Positions 35,307 to 44,920 are shown, counted from the first letter of the stretch. The stretch is 64,000 nucleotides of DNA from Arsenophonus sp048493715 (GCA_048493715.1 JBGDCZ010000004.1:21000-84999), one strand, 5' to 3'. Numbers and translations: made by a program. The notes: a model not told the origin generated them from the sequence alone.

Positions 35307-35325
35307 TCCGGCTTTCCTCGCCGGA
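35307..35325. terminator. Hairpin between the Sel1 gene and mscM
   Basis: TCCGGC / GCCGGA with a 7-nt loop immediately beyond the mscM stop. The stem is GC-rich in an AT-rich gap between two convergent genes, but no good T tract follows on either strand, so terminator function is only probable. Confidence 0.4.
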
Positions 35326-38300
35326 TTACGGCTGGCTGTTTTTTTTTGTTGTACTTTGTAATAGATTATTATTTGCTATATCAATTCGAGCTTGAAAGGG
35401 TGGGAATGGCAGCGTGATCCCGTGGTGAGCAAGACCGGCTAAAATATTTTGATGAACTTCATGTCGAGCAGGCATCCGATGTCCCATTTCTGCTGCGTAG
35501 ATGCGTAATTCAAAGATTTGAATACCTTGTTGTATGTCAACCAGATATACCTCAGGTGCCGGGTTAGTTAAAATCATCGGAGTTTTCTCGGCTGCATTCA
35601 GTAAGATCTGGCTGATTTTGGCGCTATCTATATCAGCGGGTGCGGGAATGGTTAAGACAATACGAGTAATGGTATCGGACAACGACCAGTTAATAAATTG
35701 CTCTGTAATAAATGCTTTATTGGGAACAATAATTTCTTTGCGATCCCAATCTGTCAAGGTCGTGGCCCTAGTATTAATTTTAGTAATGCTGCCGGTTAAA
35801 TCACGAATAGTGACTGTATCGCCGATACGGATCGGTTTTTCAAATAAAATCATCAAACCTGAAATGATATTGGTAAAGATTTCCTGTAAACCAAAACCTA
35901 ATCCAACCCCCATCGCGGCAATTAACCATTGCAGTTTTGACCACTCAATACCAAGCATCGAAAATGCGACTATGCTACCAACAAGGGCAATAGTATATTT
36001 AGTCAACGTAGTGATCGCATAACCAGTCCCTGGCGTTAAATCAAGGTGTTGTAACAGTGCCAGTTCCAATAGTGCCGGCAAATTTCTTATTAGTTGTGCA
36101 GTGATTATAATAATAAGAATGGTAATGAATAGAGAACCTAGGGTGATAGGTTGGATGGTATCTACACCATTAACGGTAGTAGTAACATTCCAAAACCGGA
36201 TATTTTCCAGGAAAGAGAATGCTGAATGTAATTCAGACCAAATTAAAATTAATGACACTAATGCTACCATAGTGATAATCGAGCGTACTAGACCCAGCGA
36301 TTGGGCACTGATTGTATCTAAGTCAATCGTACTTTCTTCTATATCGACTAAGCTTTCACCACTACTATTATTGTCACCTTCATCTTTTGCCCGCTGAGCG
36401 AGAATATCAGCACGACGCTGTTTTGCTCTTTCAAAAGCAATTTTACGTCGTTGGATAGACATCCAGCGGCGGATAATATGATAAATAATCAGTAAGAAAA
36501 ACCAGATTGCGGCAGAGGTTTCCAGTCTGGCTAATAATTCTTGGGAGGTTGAAAGATAACCCAATAATGCAGAAACGGCCGAAAATATGGGAGCAATAAT
36601 AAGTAATAACCATAATACATTACTAATTGCATTTTCACCCGAACCATGGCGATCTAAATAAAGCGGTACACCTACCCGTTTGAGGTTATGTGTAATTAAA
36701 CTTAGCGCAATACAGAGCAATAAGAAACATAATCTACCCAAACTTGGGGCAAATTCGCGGTTATTATAATATTCAAAAGTAATCAACGCCATCATCAATG
36801 GCACTATGACAAAAATTGATAGTTGATAATAACTCATTGCCCTTTTAACATTTTCTTCTGACCAACCAAAATGAGAAATAAACAACCCATTTGGCAGGGC
36901 AAAAGTTGCACTGATCATAAAAACCCATAAAACCGGTGTTGTTGCACTGACTCCATAACCAATCGCTGTGGCCATTGGGAATTGCCAGGCACTTTGGAGA
37001 CCGTATCCAATCGCTGACCATAAAATAGGTAAGGGCAGTGCGATAAGAATAGACCAAAATACGGTTCGTAAGGTTAGGGCAAAGCGATCTTGGGTTACTT
37101 TGCCAATACGTGTGCTGGCGCGAAGAAGAAAATTATTATAGTGCTGATGAGTACTAATGCTAAAAATGACGATAGCAACTGCAGCGAGGAGATATAGCAA
37201 ACTATCTTGGGTGGCGATAATAACTTTAATCGCTCCACTAAGCTGAGATAAAGTATCTAATGATAGTAAACGAGTCAGATCTTTTACTATAGTAATTGGA
37301 TAGTTGAGTTTTATAGGGTCGCTATCAGCGATCCAGAACATATAACGGTGAGTGGCATCTTTGATATCTGTTAATGCATCTGTTAGCTGGGTTGCTGCAA
37401 CGTTGAGCTTGGTTAACTCCAATATTTCACTGTCATAACCTGAAATTAGTGAGCTTAATAATTCTTTGCGAGTTTGGATGAGTGAATCATAAATTTGAGT
37501 TTGTTCTGCGGTGAAATTTTTTATTTCAGGTTGTTTTTCCTCACTCTCGTCATTACTGGAATTGAGATTTTCCAACATATCTTGGTATTTAAGGCGATCA
37601 ACCCGTTTTTTTATGATTTCTCTGTCAATTTGCTGATTTTTGGGAATTTCTGGCAAATGATATAACTGTGCTCGTAATGCTTCACCCAAAGTTGTCGAGC
37701 CGCTTAACCACTGAGCTTGCTCACGAATTGTGCCAAGCGCTTGGCGAACGGTTAGTGTATCACTAGAAGTCTGCCGTTGCCTCTGTTCAATATCATTTAT
37801 TCTGTGTGCTTGTTCATTAAGTCGTTGTGATAATTTGCGGTTCAGCTGCAATTGTTCCGTTAAGAATTTGGGCAGTTCTCTGCCTTGAGCTGCTAACATT
37901 CCAGTGTGTTTAAGAGCGAGTTGTGCCTTCTGTTGTCGCTGAAAGTTTAGGTGGTTGCGGAGTTGTTGAAGCTCATTATCAATTTGCTGATAAAGTTTTT
38001 TAAACAGCTCAAGTCGTAATCGAGTAATTTCTTGGCGATTGTTGGCAGAAAGTTGTGCTATTTCTAGTTCATTGGTTTTTGCCTTTCTTGCAGCGACTTC
38101 TGCTTGTGCTAAGTTATACTGTGCTTCAGCTAAAGGAGACACCGGAACATTAAGTGATTGTAGCCTTGCAGTAGAGTCAGAAAGCAGGCGCCGGGCTTCT
38201 AATAATTGTTGAGGCAATGTTACAAGAGAGTCGCTGATTTCGCGATTTTTATCTTGTTCTTGTTGAATTTGTTTGCCTTGTTCAAGTAGTTGACTACTAG

Positions 38301-38643
38301 CTTGAACAATACGTTGTTCAAGTTCCAGGATAGTTATATTCGTTGGTATAGTAATAGTTTTATTGCTTTCAATAAGAAATTGTTGCTGTAATTCTTTTAT
38401 AATTTTAGGGAAATCATTGATTGCTTCTTGATACGTGTGAGTTTTTTTCTCTGATTCTTGCGCTTCTGATAACCAATTTAAAGTAGCTTGTAATGCCTGA
38501 ATAATCTCTGCATTTTTTGCATTTTTATTTGCTTCAAGTTGTTTAATCTCTTTTTTAATTTGGATTTCATCAAGATTAATAGCTGCAAAGGCAGGTATTG
38601 TGATGAATAAGAGACTAAATAGCATGCAGGCTATCAGGCGCAT
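35326..38643 (-). CDS. mscM: MscM (YjeP), large mechanosensitive channel of the MscS/MscK family
   Basis: A 1105-residue protein: signal peptide (MRLIACMLFSLLFITIPAFA), a long periplasmic coiled-coil domain rich in Gln and Glu (about residues 22-470), a membrane region with about eleven helices (about 480-960), then the MscS beta-domain. The pore-lining and MscS signature segment is GVGLGFGLQEIFTNIISGLMILFEKPIRIGDTVTI. Such channels release solutes on hypo-osmotic shock. Length is nearly that of E. coli YjeP (1107). psd lies 38 bp upstream on the same strand, as in E. coli. It is intact, notable for such a long gene in a decaying genome. Confidence 0.95.
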   Translation of the reverse strand: MRLIACMLFSLLFITIPAFAAINLDEIQIKKEIKQLEANKNAKNAEIIQALQATLNWLSEAQESEKKTHTYQEAINDFPKIIKELQQQFLIESNKTITIPTNITILELEQRIVQASSQLLEQGKQIQQEQDKNREISDSLVTLPQQLLEARRLLSDSTARLQSLNVPVSPLAEAQYNLAQAEVAARKAKTNELEIAQLSANNRQEITRLRLELFKKLYQQIDNELQQLRNHLNFQRQQKAQLALKHTGMLAAQGRELPKFLTEQLQLNRKLSQRLNEQAHRINDIEQRQRQTSSDTLTVRQALGTIREQAQWLSGSTTLGEALRAQLYHLPEIPKNQQIDREIIKKRVDRLKYQDMLENLNSSNDESEEKQPEIKNFTAEQTQIYDSLIQTRKELLSSLISGYDSEILELTKLNVAATQLTDALTDIKDATHRYMFWIADSDPIKLNYPITIVKDLTRLLSLDTLSQLSGAIKVIIATQDSLLYLLAAVAIVIFSISTHQHYNNFLLRASTRIGKVTQDRFALTLRTVFWSILIALPLPILWSAIGYGLQSAWQFPMATAIGYGVSATTPVLWVFMISATFALPNGLFISHFGWSEENVKRAMSYYQLSIFVIVPLMMALITFEYYNNREFAPSLGRLCFLLLCIALSLITHNLKRVGVPLYLDRHGSGENAISNVLWLLLIIAPIFSAVSALLGYLSTSQELLARLETSAAIWFFLLIIYHIIRRWMSIQRRKIAFERAKQRRADILAQRAKDEGDNNSSGESLVDIEESTIDLDTISAQSLGLVRSIITMVALVSLILIWSELHSAFSFLENIRFWNVTTTVNGVDTIQPITLGSLFITILIIIITAQLIRNLPALLELALLQHLDLTPGTGYAITTLTKYTIALVGSIVAFSMLGIEWSKLQWLIAAMGVGLGFGLQEIFTNIISGLMILFEKPIRIGDTVTIRDLTGSITKINTRATTLTDWDRKEIIVPNKAFITEQFINWSLSDTITRIVLTIPAPADIDSAKISQILLNAAEKTPMILTNPAPEVYLVDIQQGIQIFELRIYAAEMGHRMPARHEVHQNILAGLAHHGITLPFPPFQARIDIANNNLLQSTTKKNSQP

Positions 38644-38681
38644 AATATGATTCCTCAGAAAAAAATATCCAGATCAATTTA

Positions 38682-39581
38682 TTAAATTTGTGAATTGCTA
38701 TGTTCAGTAGTATTTGTATAAATTGATTCTGCTAATAATTCACCTACTCGAGTGACGGTTCCTCGCTCCAGAACAGAATTAAATTGGATATGGTTAGATT
38801 CAAACAAATTGATGACAGTTGAACCCAGTTTGAATTTTCCCATTTCTTCGCCTTTTTTCAGGTAGACAGAACCTGTCTTGTCTTTTTCTGGATAAGTCCA
38901 GCGTTTGATAATTCCTTCACGTTCATGGTTGATACAGCCACACCAGCTAGTATCGATGCTTCCGACAATCGTTGCACCTATTAGGATTTGTGCCATTTTT
39001 CCAAACGGTGTTTCAAAAATACAGATCAGACGTTCATTACGGGCAAAAAGATTAGGAACGTTGCTTGTAGTCAGTTGATTAACGGAAAAGAGATCACCAG
39101 GAACATATATCATTTCAGTTAGTAAGCCGTCACAGGGCATATGGACACGATGATAGTCACGTGGAGATAAGTAAGTAGTTACAAACAATCCATTACGAAA
39201 CTCATCGGCCAGTATATAATTACCCGCTAATAATGTCGTTAAACTGTAAGAATGACCTTTAGCTTGTAGGAGCTGATCATCAATAATTGATCCTAATTGG
39301 TTTATTACACCATCGGCCGGTAGAGCAAGTTGATTGCTACCGACAACAATAGGGCGAATATTTTCTTTTAATGGGCGAGTAAAAAATTCATTGAAGGTAG
39401 TATAAGCCGAAAATTCGCTTTCTTTCGCTTCTGCCATATCAACTTTATAAAACTTGGCAAAAAGCTTGATCATTAACTGGGTAAATCCCGCCGCTTTTTG
39501 ATTAGCAAGCCAACCAGCTATTTGTGTTAACGCTTGTTTTGGTAATAGATATTGTAATTTGATCTTTATTTTTTCCAGCAC
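38682..39581 (-). CDS. psd: Phosphatidylserine decarboxylase proenzyme
   Basis: This 299-residue pyruvoyl-dependent enzyme converts phosphatidylserine to phosphatidylethanolamine at the inner membrane. The self-cleavage site LGST lies in GKFKLGSTVINLFE (about residues 252-255) and generates the pyruvoyl alpha chain. Catalytic-triad segments include LPADGVINQLG (Asp) and SPRDYHRVHMPCDG (His). It is shorter than E. coli Psd (322), largely at the C-terminus beyond the alpha-chain core. The operon psd-mscM is conserved. Confidence 0.95.
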   Translation of the reverse strand: MLEKIKIKLQYLLPKQALTQIAGWLANQKAAGFTQLMIKLFAKFYKVDMAEAKESEFSAYTTFNEFFTRPLKENIRPIVVGSNQLALPADGVINQLGSIIDDQLLQAKGHSYSLTTLLAGNYILADEFRNGLFVTTYLSPRDYHRVHMPCDGLLTEMIYVPGDLFSVNQLTTSNVPNLFARNERLICIFETPFGKMAQILIGATIVGSIDTSWCGCINHEREGIIKRWTYPEKDKTGSVYLKKGEEMGKFKLGSTVINLFESNHIQFNSVLERGTVTRVGELLAESIYTNTTEHSNSQI

Positions 39582-39683
39582 ATTAACCTCTAATCTGATT
39601 CTAATGTTATTGGGTTGTTATCAAAAAAAGATAGTGATTGTACCTATGCTTTTTATGAATTCCAGAGTTATATTTATAACTAT

Positions 39684-40730
39684 TTATTTGTTTGTAAAAG
39701 GTCGACGTGGTTTTATTTGTTCCATGCTTGTTAAAATTCGATGATAGTTTTCAATACGTGATTTTGCTATTTTTCCAGTGGTTACCGTTTGTTGTAAAGC
39801 GCATCCTGGGTCGTCTAAATGTTTACAATCACGAAATTTGCAATAACCCAAGTATTGTCTAAATTCGACAAATCCTTTAGTTATTTGTTCCTTGGTTAGA
39901 TGCCATAATCCAAATTCACGTATACCTGGTGAATCGATAAGATCACCTCCTTGGGCGAAATGGTAAAGACGAGCAGTTGTTGTTGTATGTTGACCTAATC
40001 CTGAATTATCAGACACTTGGTTGACTAAAATTTTTTCTTCATTATTAGGTAATAAATTATTAATCAAACTCGATTTGCCAACACCAGATTGACCGACAAA
40101 AATAGATATCTTTCCTGTCAGGATATTAATCAGAGCATCCATTCCTTCATGAGTATGATTGGAGACGCATAAAACTACATAGCCAATACTATGATAAAGT
40201 TCTATTACTTTACTTATCTCTCTGCTGTTTTGTTTATTAAGTAGGTCAATTTTATTTAAAATAATAATTGGCGCAATATTAAGGGTTTCGCAGGCAACTA
40301 AATAACGATCAATAATATTTAATGATAATTGCGGCAATATCGCTGAGACAATGATGGCCTGGTTAATATTAGCAGCGATAGGCTTGAGTCCATCATAGTA
40401 ATCAGGGCGTGTCAAGACCGATGTGCGCTCATAGACTGCTTCTATGACACCATTTACTTTTATATTAGATTGTTGATGTAGCGCAGGGCGCCAAATAACA
40501 CGATCACCTGTGACTAATGAGTCGATTGTTCGACGAATATTGCAGCGTTGAATGTCCCCTACCTTTGTTTCAATATCTGCATGTTGACCAAAACGACTAA
40601 TGACCAGCCCGTCTTGAGGAGTGCCAAGCTGGTTATCATTAATATCTTGCTGACACTGTTTTTTTAGCTTAGTTTGATGGTTTGATTGTATTCGGCGTTG
40701 TTGGCCTTTGGAGAATTTCTTTCTAGCCAC
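39684..40730 (-). CDS. rsgA: Ribosome small-subunit GTPase RsgA
   Basis: This 348-residue circularly permuted GTPase matures the 30S subunit. A basic N-terminus (RKKFSKGQQRRIQ) precedes an OB fold (about residues 35-110). The GTPase motifs come in permuted order: G4 ILNKIDLL, G1 GQSGVGKSSLIN, G2 region with TTTARLYH, then G3 DSPGIREFG. The C-terminal zinc domain has CKFRDCKHLDDPGC. Upstream of psd and divergent from orn, as in E. coli. The gene appears intact. Confidence 0.96.
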   Translation of the reverse strand: MARKKFSKGQQRRIQSNHQTKLKKQCQQDINDNQLGTPQDGLVISRFGQHADIETKVGDIQRCNIRRTIDSLVTGDRVIWRPALHQQSNIKVNGVIEAVYERTSVLTRPDYYDGLKPIAANINQAIIVSAILPQLSLNIIDRYLVACETLNIAPIIILNKIDLLNKQNSREISKVIELYHSIGYVVLCVSNHTHEGMDALINILTGKISIFVGQSGVGKSSLINNLLPNNEEKILVNQVSDNSGLGQHTTTTARLYHFAQGGDLIDSPGIREFGLWHLTKEQITKGFVEFRQYLGYCKFRDCKHLDDPGCALQQTVTTGKIAKSRIENYHRILTSMEQIKPRRPFTNK

Positions 40731-40860
40731 CTGACCTCACTAGTTTTATTTGTTTATCGATTGAATTCATTATCAAGAGTTATCGCAGTTTTGCTCTTAA
40801 GTAGCTATCTTACACTAAGTATTGCATGCTATCAGTTTAGAATGTAACCTAGGATATAAC

Positions 40861-41406
40861 ATGAGAAATAGTAAGAACAATTTGATTTGGATAGATTTGG
40901 AAATGACAGGCTTAGATCCAGAACAGGATCGTATCATTGAGATTGCAACAATCGTTACTGATTCCGATCTAACTATTTTATCCGAAGGGCCAGTGATTAC
41001 TATTTATCAATCAGAACAAAAGTTATCACTTATGGATGAATGGAATGTTAGAACGCATACTGAAAGTGGACTGATTGGTAGAGTTAAATCTAGTCAATAT
41101 GATGAAAAAAAAGCAGAATTAGCCACGATTGCTTTTTTAGAAAAGTGGGTACCTATGGGTGTTTCACCTATTTGTGGTAATAGTGTTGGTCAAGACCGTC
41201 GTTTTTTATTCAAATATATGCCTAAATTGGAAAAATATTTTCATTACCGTTATATAGATGTTAGTACCTTAAAAGAGCTTGCTCACCGTTGGAAGCCTGA
41301 TATATTGCCAGGTTTTACAAAAAAGAATATGCATCAAGCTTTAGAGGATATACGGGAATCAATTGCGGAGTTGGCTTATTATCGTCAACATTTTATCAAG
41401 CTTTAA
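40861..41406 (+). CDS. orn: Oligoribonuclease
   Basis: This 181-residue DEDDh 3'-5' exonuclease degrades RNA dinucleotides, including pGpG from c-di-GMP turnover. Exo motifs are seen: WIDLEMTGLDPEQDRIIEIA (Asp and Glu), NSVGQDRRFLFKYMP (Asp) and HQALEDIRESI (His and Asp). ATG at 40861 gives exactly the E. coli length and follows AGGAT; an in-frame TTG at 40822 would extend it without homology. It is divergent from rsgA and followed by tRNA-Gly, as in E. coli. Confidence 0.97.
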   Translation: MRNSKNNLIWIDLEMTGLDPEQDRIIEIATIVTDSDLTILSEGPVITIYQSEQKLSLMDEWNVRTHTESGLIGRVKSSQYDEKKAELATIAFLEKWVPMGVSPICGNSVGQDRRFLFKYMPKLEKYFHYRYIDVSTLKELAHRWKPDILPGFTKKNMHQALEDIRESIAELAYYRQHFIKL

Positions 41407-41493
41407 ATAGTGTTATTATCAAGCTGATTATAGGTAATTTGTTGTTTTAAGCAGCATTTAGATTGAAAATAGATTTTTTATGGCTAAAAGTAC

Positions 41494-41521
41494 TTGTCTG
41501 TTTGACAATTTTTCGTATAAT
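41494..41521 (+). promoter_or_regulatory. Promoter of tRNA-Gly
   Basis: Perfect -10 TATAAT (41516-41521) with a weaker -35 TTGTCT (41494-41499) at 16 bp spacing, 42 bp upstream of tRNA-Gly. A better -35 match, TTGACA (41502-41507), is only 8 bp from the -10 and so cannot pair with it. Confidence 0.5.
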
Positions 41522-41563
41522 TCGCAATCCATAAGTGATTGGTAATATTGTGGTTATAACTTT

Positions 41564-41639
<76 letters not shown>

Positions 41640-41730
41640 AATTTTCTTTTGCTCATGATTAGCATGACAATTTTAGTTGTATAACTTATTTTTACTAAAT
41701 ATTTTAATATTTTTTTATAGTAACAGCCTA

Positions 41731-41739
41731 TTATTCACA
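41731..41739 (+). promoter_or_regulatory. DnaA box (TTATTCACA)
   Basis: Exact match to the DnaA box consensus TTATNCACA, 92 bp downstream of tRNA-Gly. Isolated from the other two boxes by about 490 bp, so its role is less certain than theirs. Confidence 0.5.
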
Positions 41740-42230
41740 CAATTTTTAGTGAAAATATATACTTAATGTTGTGGCTGGGTTTTATTTGATTATAAGAATA
41801 AAATTTTTGTTGCACCTTGGTAAAAACTGTCTGTCCTAAAATAGGAGATTATCTCCTTAAAGTAACCACAGTCTTGATACTTAGTCAACCATTATATAGC
41901 TAGTCGTGTAAAATTTACCCGAAAAATCGGGCACATAGGACTTGCAAATAGTATCTGCTAGCATAGAATTCCACTCCCCAATTTTGAAGTAGATGTTACA
42001 GCATGTACTTTATCAGTGAAATGAACAATGTGGTGTCTTTCTTGGCAGGCAAGTTATTTTAGTGTTTAAATGATATTGTAGGTGGATTGATGTTGTTATT
42101 TATATTAACCTTAAAAATGTTAAGGATAAAGCTACTGCATTTTTTTAGCTAAAATATTCTAATAACTTATTCATTTACAATTGAATTTTGGTTATGACAC
42201 ACAGTGTTTCTTTTGCTTTATTGCACAGAG

Positions 42231-42239
42231 TTATCCACA
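42231..42239 (+). promoter_or_regulatory. DnaA box (TTATCCACA, strongest class)
   Basis: Perfect strong-type DnaA box, in the context ACAGAGTTATCCACAG, which resembles the flank of a high-affinity box in E. coli oriC. It lies 144 bp before the next consensus box. Confidence 0.6.
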
Positions 42240-42365
42240 GGTAAATGCTCTCTTTTATGTCTATCATTAGTGATGTTTTTTTTTATCGATATCATTTAAC
42301 CTATTGAAAATAATTTATAAAATATTTATGTTTTTTGATAATTGATTATATGGTTATTTTTTTAT

Positions 42366-42378
42366 TATCAATACATTT
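42366..42378 (+). promoter_or_regulatory. IHF-like site in the datA-like region
   Basis: TATCAATACATTT fits the IHF consensus WATCAA-N4-TTR at all but the last base. It lies between the DnaA boxes at 42231 and 42384, next to an A/T tract. IHF binding between boxes is required for E. coli datA function. Confidence 0.4.
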
Positions 42379-42383
42379 TTATT

Positions 42384-42392
42384 TTATTCACA
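42384..42392 (+). promoter_or_regulatory. DnaA box (TTATTCACA)
   Basis: Exact TTATNCACA match, same orientation as the boxes at 41731 and 42231, 5 bp after the IHF-like site and 41 bp before a near-consensus minus-strand box (42434-42442). Confidence 0.55.
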
Positions 42393-43144
42393 ATTTTAAT
42401 TGTGAAGTATCTACTCTTCTTAGAGAATATGAGTGTTGATAACTAGATAGCGCTAACAAGCCGCTATTGTTACTCTGGTAAGGTTTTATTTATTAATAAA
42501 AGTATAATCTTATCGATATATCTCAAGTTGTCCGATCTAATGCCAAATTACCTTCCTTAATTAGCGAAGGTTTACTCTAGTGATAGTATAACGTCCCTTT
42601 ATTAAGGTAAAAAATGTTTGTTTTAGTCAAATAGCGTTAATCTTTTAAGACGAAAATATTTCGTGGTTTTATTTGAAATCAGTTTAATGAAGTTAACTAT
42701 TTAGTTGGGCTTTAAAGCTTAGCGATAGAAGATTCATTTTAACATTGACAGTTAGTTGCTAATGCCGTTGATGCTGTGATTGTGATTTAGTCTCATTATA
42801 GTTCATCAAGTTATTTTCGCTGTCTGCTATTTTAGTTTGAGTTTATAAATATGTTTTTTTAACAACTATATTGGCATAATAAATTTTAATCGCCTAATAT
42901 TATTAAAAATTTTTATATATTCGTTTTTTTAAATTACTTCAGATCAAATGATAAGTTATTGATAAGATTGGCAAACTAAAAAATATTAACTACCTGAATA
43001 ATAAGTATATGATGTAAGCTTTATTGGTAAAAATAACATTAAATATTGCTATAATATTCAGTTATAAAATGGTCTTTTATGATATATTTTATGCATTAAA
43101 CTAATTAAATAAGAAAAAATTACAAAAATTGGCAATATTTTTTT

Positions 43145-43603
43145 ATGAAAGAACTTATATTATTGCTCGCTAATGAAGAAGCAACAATAGCGTTAGGACA
43201 TCGTTTAGCACATCTCTGTAAGCAGAGTTTTATTCTTTATTTATATGGTGATTTGGGCGCAGGGAAAACGACTTTTACTCGCGGTTTCTTGCAAGGTTTA
43301 GGTTATCAAGGACATGTAAAAAGTCCAACTTACACGTTAGTTGAATCATATTCGCTGGCTCCTAATCCTGTTTACCATTTTGATCTATATCGTTTAACTG
43401 ATGCTGAAGAGCTTGAATTTATGGGTATCCGTGATTATTTTGATTGGCAGGCTATATGTTTGGTGGAGTGGCCACAGAAAGGTGAAGGGATATTACCATG
43501 TGCTGATCTCGAACTCTATCTATCCTATGACAATAATGGAAGACAAGCACGATTTGTCGCGTTATCAACATATGGGGAAATGTTATTAGCAAAATTGTCC
43601 TAA
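43145..43603 (+). CDS. tsaE: TsaE, tRNA t6A synthesis ATPase
   Basis: This 152-residue P-loop ATPase works with TsaB, TsaC and TsaD to make threonylcarbamoyladenosine at position 37 of ANN-decoding tRNAs. Walker A is GDLGAGKTTFTRG (about residues 35-47), followed by KSPTYTLVESY and the VEWPQKGE segment typical of the family. E. coli TsaE has 153 residues. It lies 18 bp before amiB and starts the conserved tsaE-amiB-mutL-miaA-hfq-hflXKC run; nnr, normally just upstream, is missing. Its upstream region has no clear ribosome site except weak A-rich sequence. Confidence 0.95.
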   Translation: MKELILLLANEEATIALGHRLAHLCKQSFILYLYGDLGAGKTTFTRGFLQGLGYQGHVKSPTYTLVESYSLAPNPVYHFDLYRLTDAEELEFMGIRDYFDWQAICLVEWPQKGEGILPCADLELYLSYDNNGRQARFVALSTYGEMLLAKLS

Positions 43604-43621
43604 TCTAAAGGAATACTAATC

Positions 43622-44899
43622 ATGATGACTATTTTAATGATTAATATAATAAAAAGTTGGCAAACCCAAGTGTTTCTTTTTTTAATGGCAATAATACTAT
43701 TTAGCAGTTTTTTATTATCTAATACTCAGGCTGCAACTTTATCTAATATTGGTGTCAATGATAGTGTATCCGAGGCAAAAGTCACTTTACAGTTTGCTGG
43801 AGGTAAACCAGAGTACCGTTTTTTCCCACTACATGATCCTGAACGTCTGGTTGTTGATTTTCGTCAATCTGCCCAGGTGTCTGGTTTACCAATGAAGTTT
43901 ATGGATAATAATTTAGTTAAGGGGATCCGGATCAGTCAGCCACCGAATAGCCAATACCGACGTATTGTTATTGAATTGGCAAATACAGTGACTGCTCGTG
44001 CGGTAGTCGAACAAATAAATAATCAATATCACATCGTATTTATGTTAAAAAATGGTAGCCTTGTTGCGTCACAGGAGCCAACAACAGCAGTAACAAATAA
44101 ATCGTTATCAATTAACTCCCAACCGGAGAAAAGGTTAGCTAATTACTTTTCAACCCCTTCTGTATATAAAAATATGCCTAGAGGTAGTCGGCAGGTTGTC
44201 GTGGCGATAGATGCTGGACATGGAGGTAAAGATCCTGGCGCCATTGGGAAAAATGGGCACCGTGAAAAAAATATAACAATGAGTATCGCGCGTAAATTAG
44301 AGCATCATTTAAACAAAGATCCTATGTTTAAGCCAGTGATGACCCGTAATGGTGACTATTTTATTTCTGTTGCTGGCCGTTCGGAAGTAGCACGTCAAAA
44401 AACGGCTGATATGTTAGTTTCAATTCATGCTGATGCGGCACCTAATAATCGAGCCCGAGGTGCCTCTGTTTGGGTACTTTCAAATAGCCGAGCGAATAGT
44501 GAATTGGGTAATTGGCTTGAACAACATGAGAAGCAATCTGAATTACTTGGTGGCGCAGGTGATGCGTTGGCAAATGGTGCGGATCCTTATCTTAGTCAAG
44601 CTGTTTTAGATTTGCAATTTGGCAATTCTCAGCGTGTAGGTTATGTTGTCGCAGTAAAAGTGCTGAGAGAATTAAGTAAAATTGGTAATATTCATAAATA
44701 TGATCCGGAACATGCTAGTCTTGGTGTACTTCGTTCTCCCGACATTCCATCCGTTCTTGTGGAAACAGGTTTTATTAGTAATATTTCTGAAGAACGTCTT
44801 TTAGTTTCCGATGATTATCAGGAGAGGTTAGCGGTAGCTATTCATCAAGGATTACGCAATTATTTTACACAGAATCCCTTACAGGCAGCGCCAAAATGA
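43622..44899 (+). CDS. amiB: N-acetylmuramoyl-L-alanine amidase AmiB
   Basis: This 425-residue periplasmic amidase separates daughter cells during division and is activated by EnvC in E. coli. It has a signal peptide or N-terminal hydrophobic segment ending near TQA-ATLSNIGV, an AMIN domain for septal targeting (about residues 38-140), a low-complexity linker, then the Amidase_3 zinc domain (about 190-415). Conserved zinc-site segments are AIDAGHGGKDPGAIG, REKNITMSIARKL, VSIHADAAPN and PSVLVETGFISN. The autoinhibitory helix region (LEQHEKQSELLGGAGD) is present. No LysM domain is seen at the C-terminus. Confidence 0.95.
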   Translation: MMTILMINIIKSWQTQVFLFLMAIILFSSFLLSNTQAATLSNIGVNDSVSEAKVTLQFAGGKPEYRFFPLHDPERLVVDFRQSAQVSGLPMKFMDNNLVKGIRISQPPNSQYRRIVIELANTVTARAVVEQINNQYHIVFMLKNGSLVASQEPTTAVTNKSLSINSQPEKRLANYFSTPSVYKNMPRGSRQVVVAIDAGHGGKDPGAIGKNGHREKNITMSIARKLEHHLNKDPMFKPVMTRNGDYFISVAGRSEVARQKTADMLVSIHADAAPNNRARGASVWVLSNSRANSELGNWLEQHEKQSELLGGAGDALANGADPYLSQAVLDLQFGNSQRVGYVVAVKVLRELSKIGNIHKYDPEHASLGVLRSPDIPSVLVETGFISNISEERLLVSDDYQERLAVAIHQGLRNYFTQNPLQAAPK

Positions 44900-44920
44900 T
44901 GGAATACGGCAGAGGTCATT

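Larger units (their letters stand above)
41640..43144. other. 1.5 kb gene desert with DnaA boxes (datA-like locus)
   Basis: No coding frame is recognisable. E. coli queG and nnr, which lie between glyVXY and tsaE, are missing without readable remnants. The first half holds three consensus DnaA boxes on the plus strand (41731, 42231, 42384), a near-consensus box on the minus strand (42434-42442, TGTTGATAA) and an IHF-like site (42366-42378). From memory, E. coli datA, the DnaA-ATP hydrolysis locus, lies beside glyVXY and queG. Conserved position plus boxes suggests a datA equivalent. The second half (about 42500-43144) is plain AT-rich sequence in which nothing else was recognised; it should include the tsaE promoter. 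Confidence 0.5.

Noticed and set aside
35534..36397. Long plus-strand open frames inside mscM
   Set aside because: They are antisense shadows of a highly conserved channel gene with no own start signals or homology.
41502..41521. TTGACA plus TATAAT as the tRNA-Gly promoter
   Set aside because: The hexamers are only 8 bp apart, incompatible with sigma-70 spacing; the weaker TTGTCT at 16 bp spacing is used instead.
41700..42450. DnaA-box cluster as the chromosomal origin oriC
   Set aside because: Enteric oriC is dense in GATC sites and lies by mnmG/mioC; this region has almost no GATC and no 13-mer repeats, so a datA-like role fits better.
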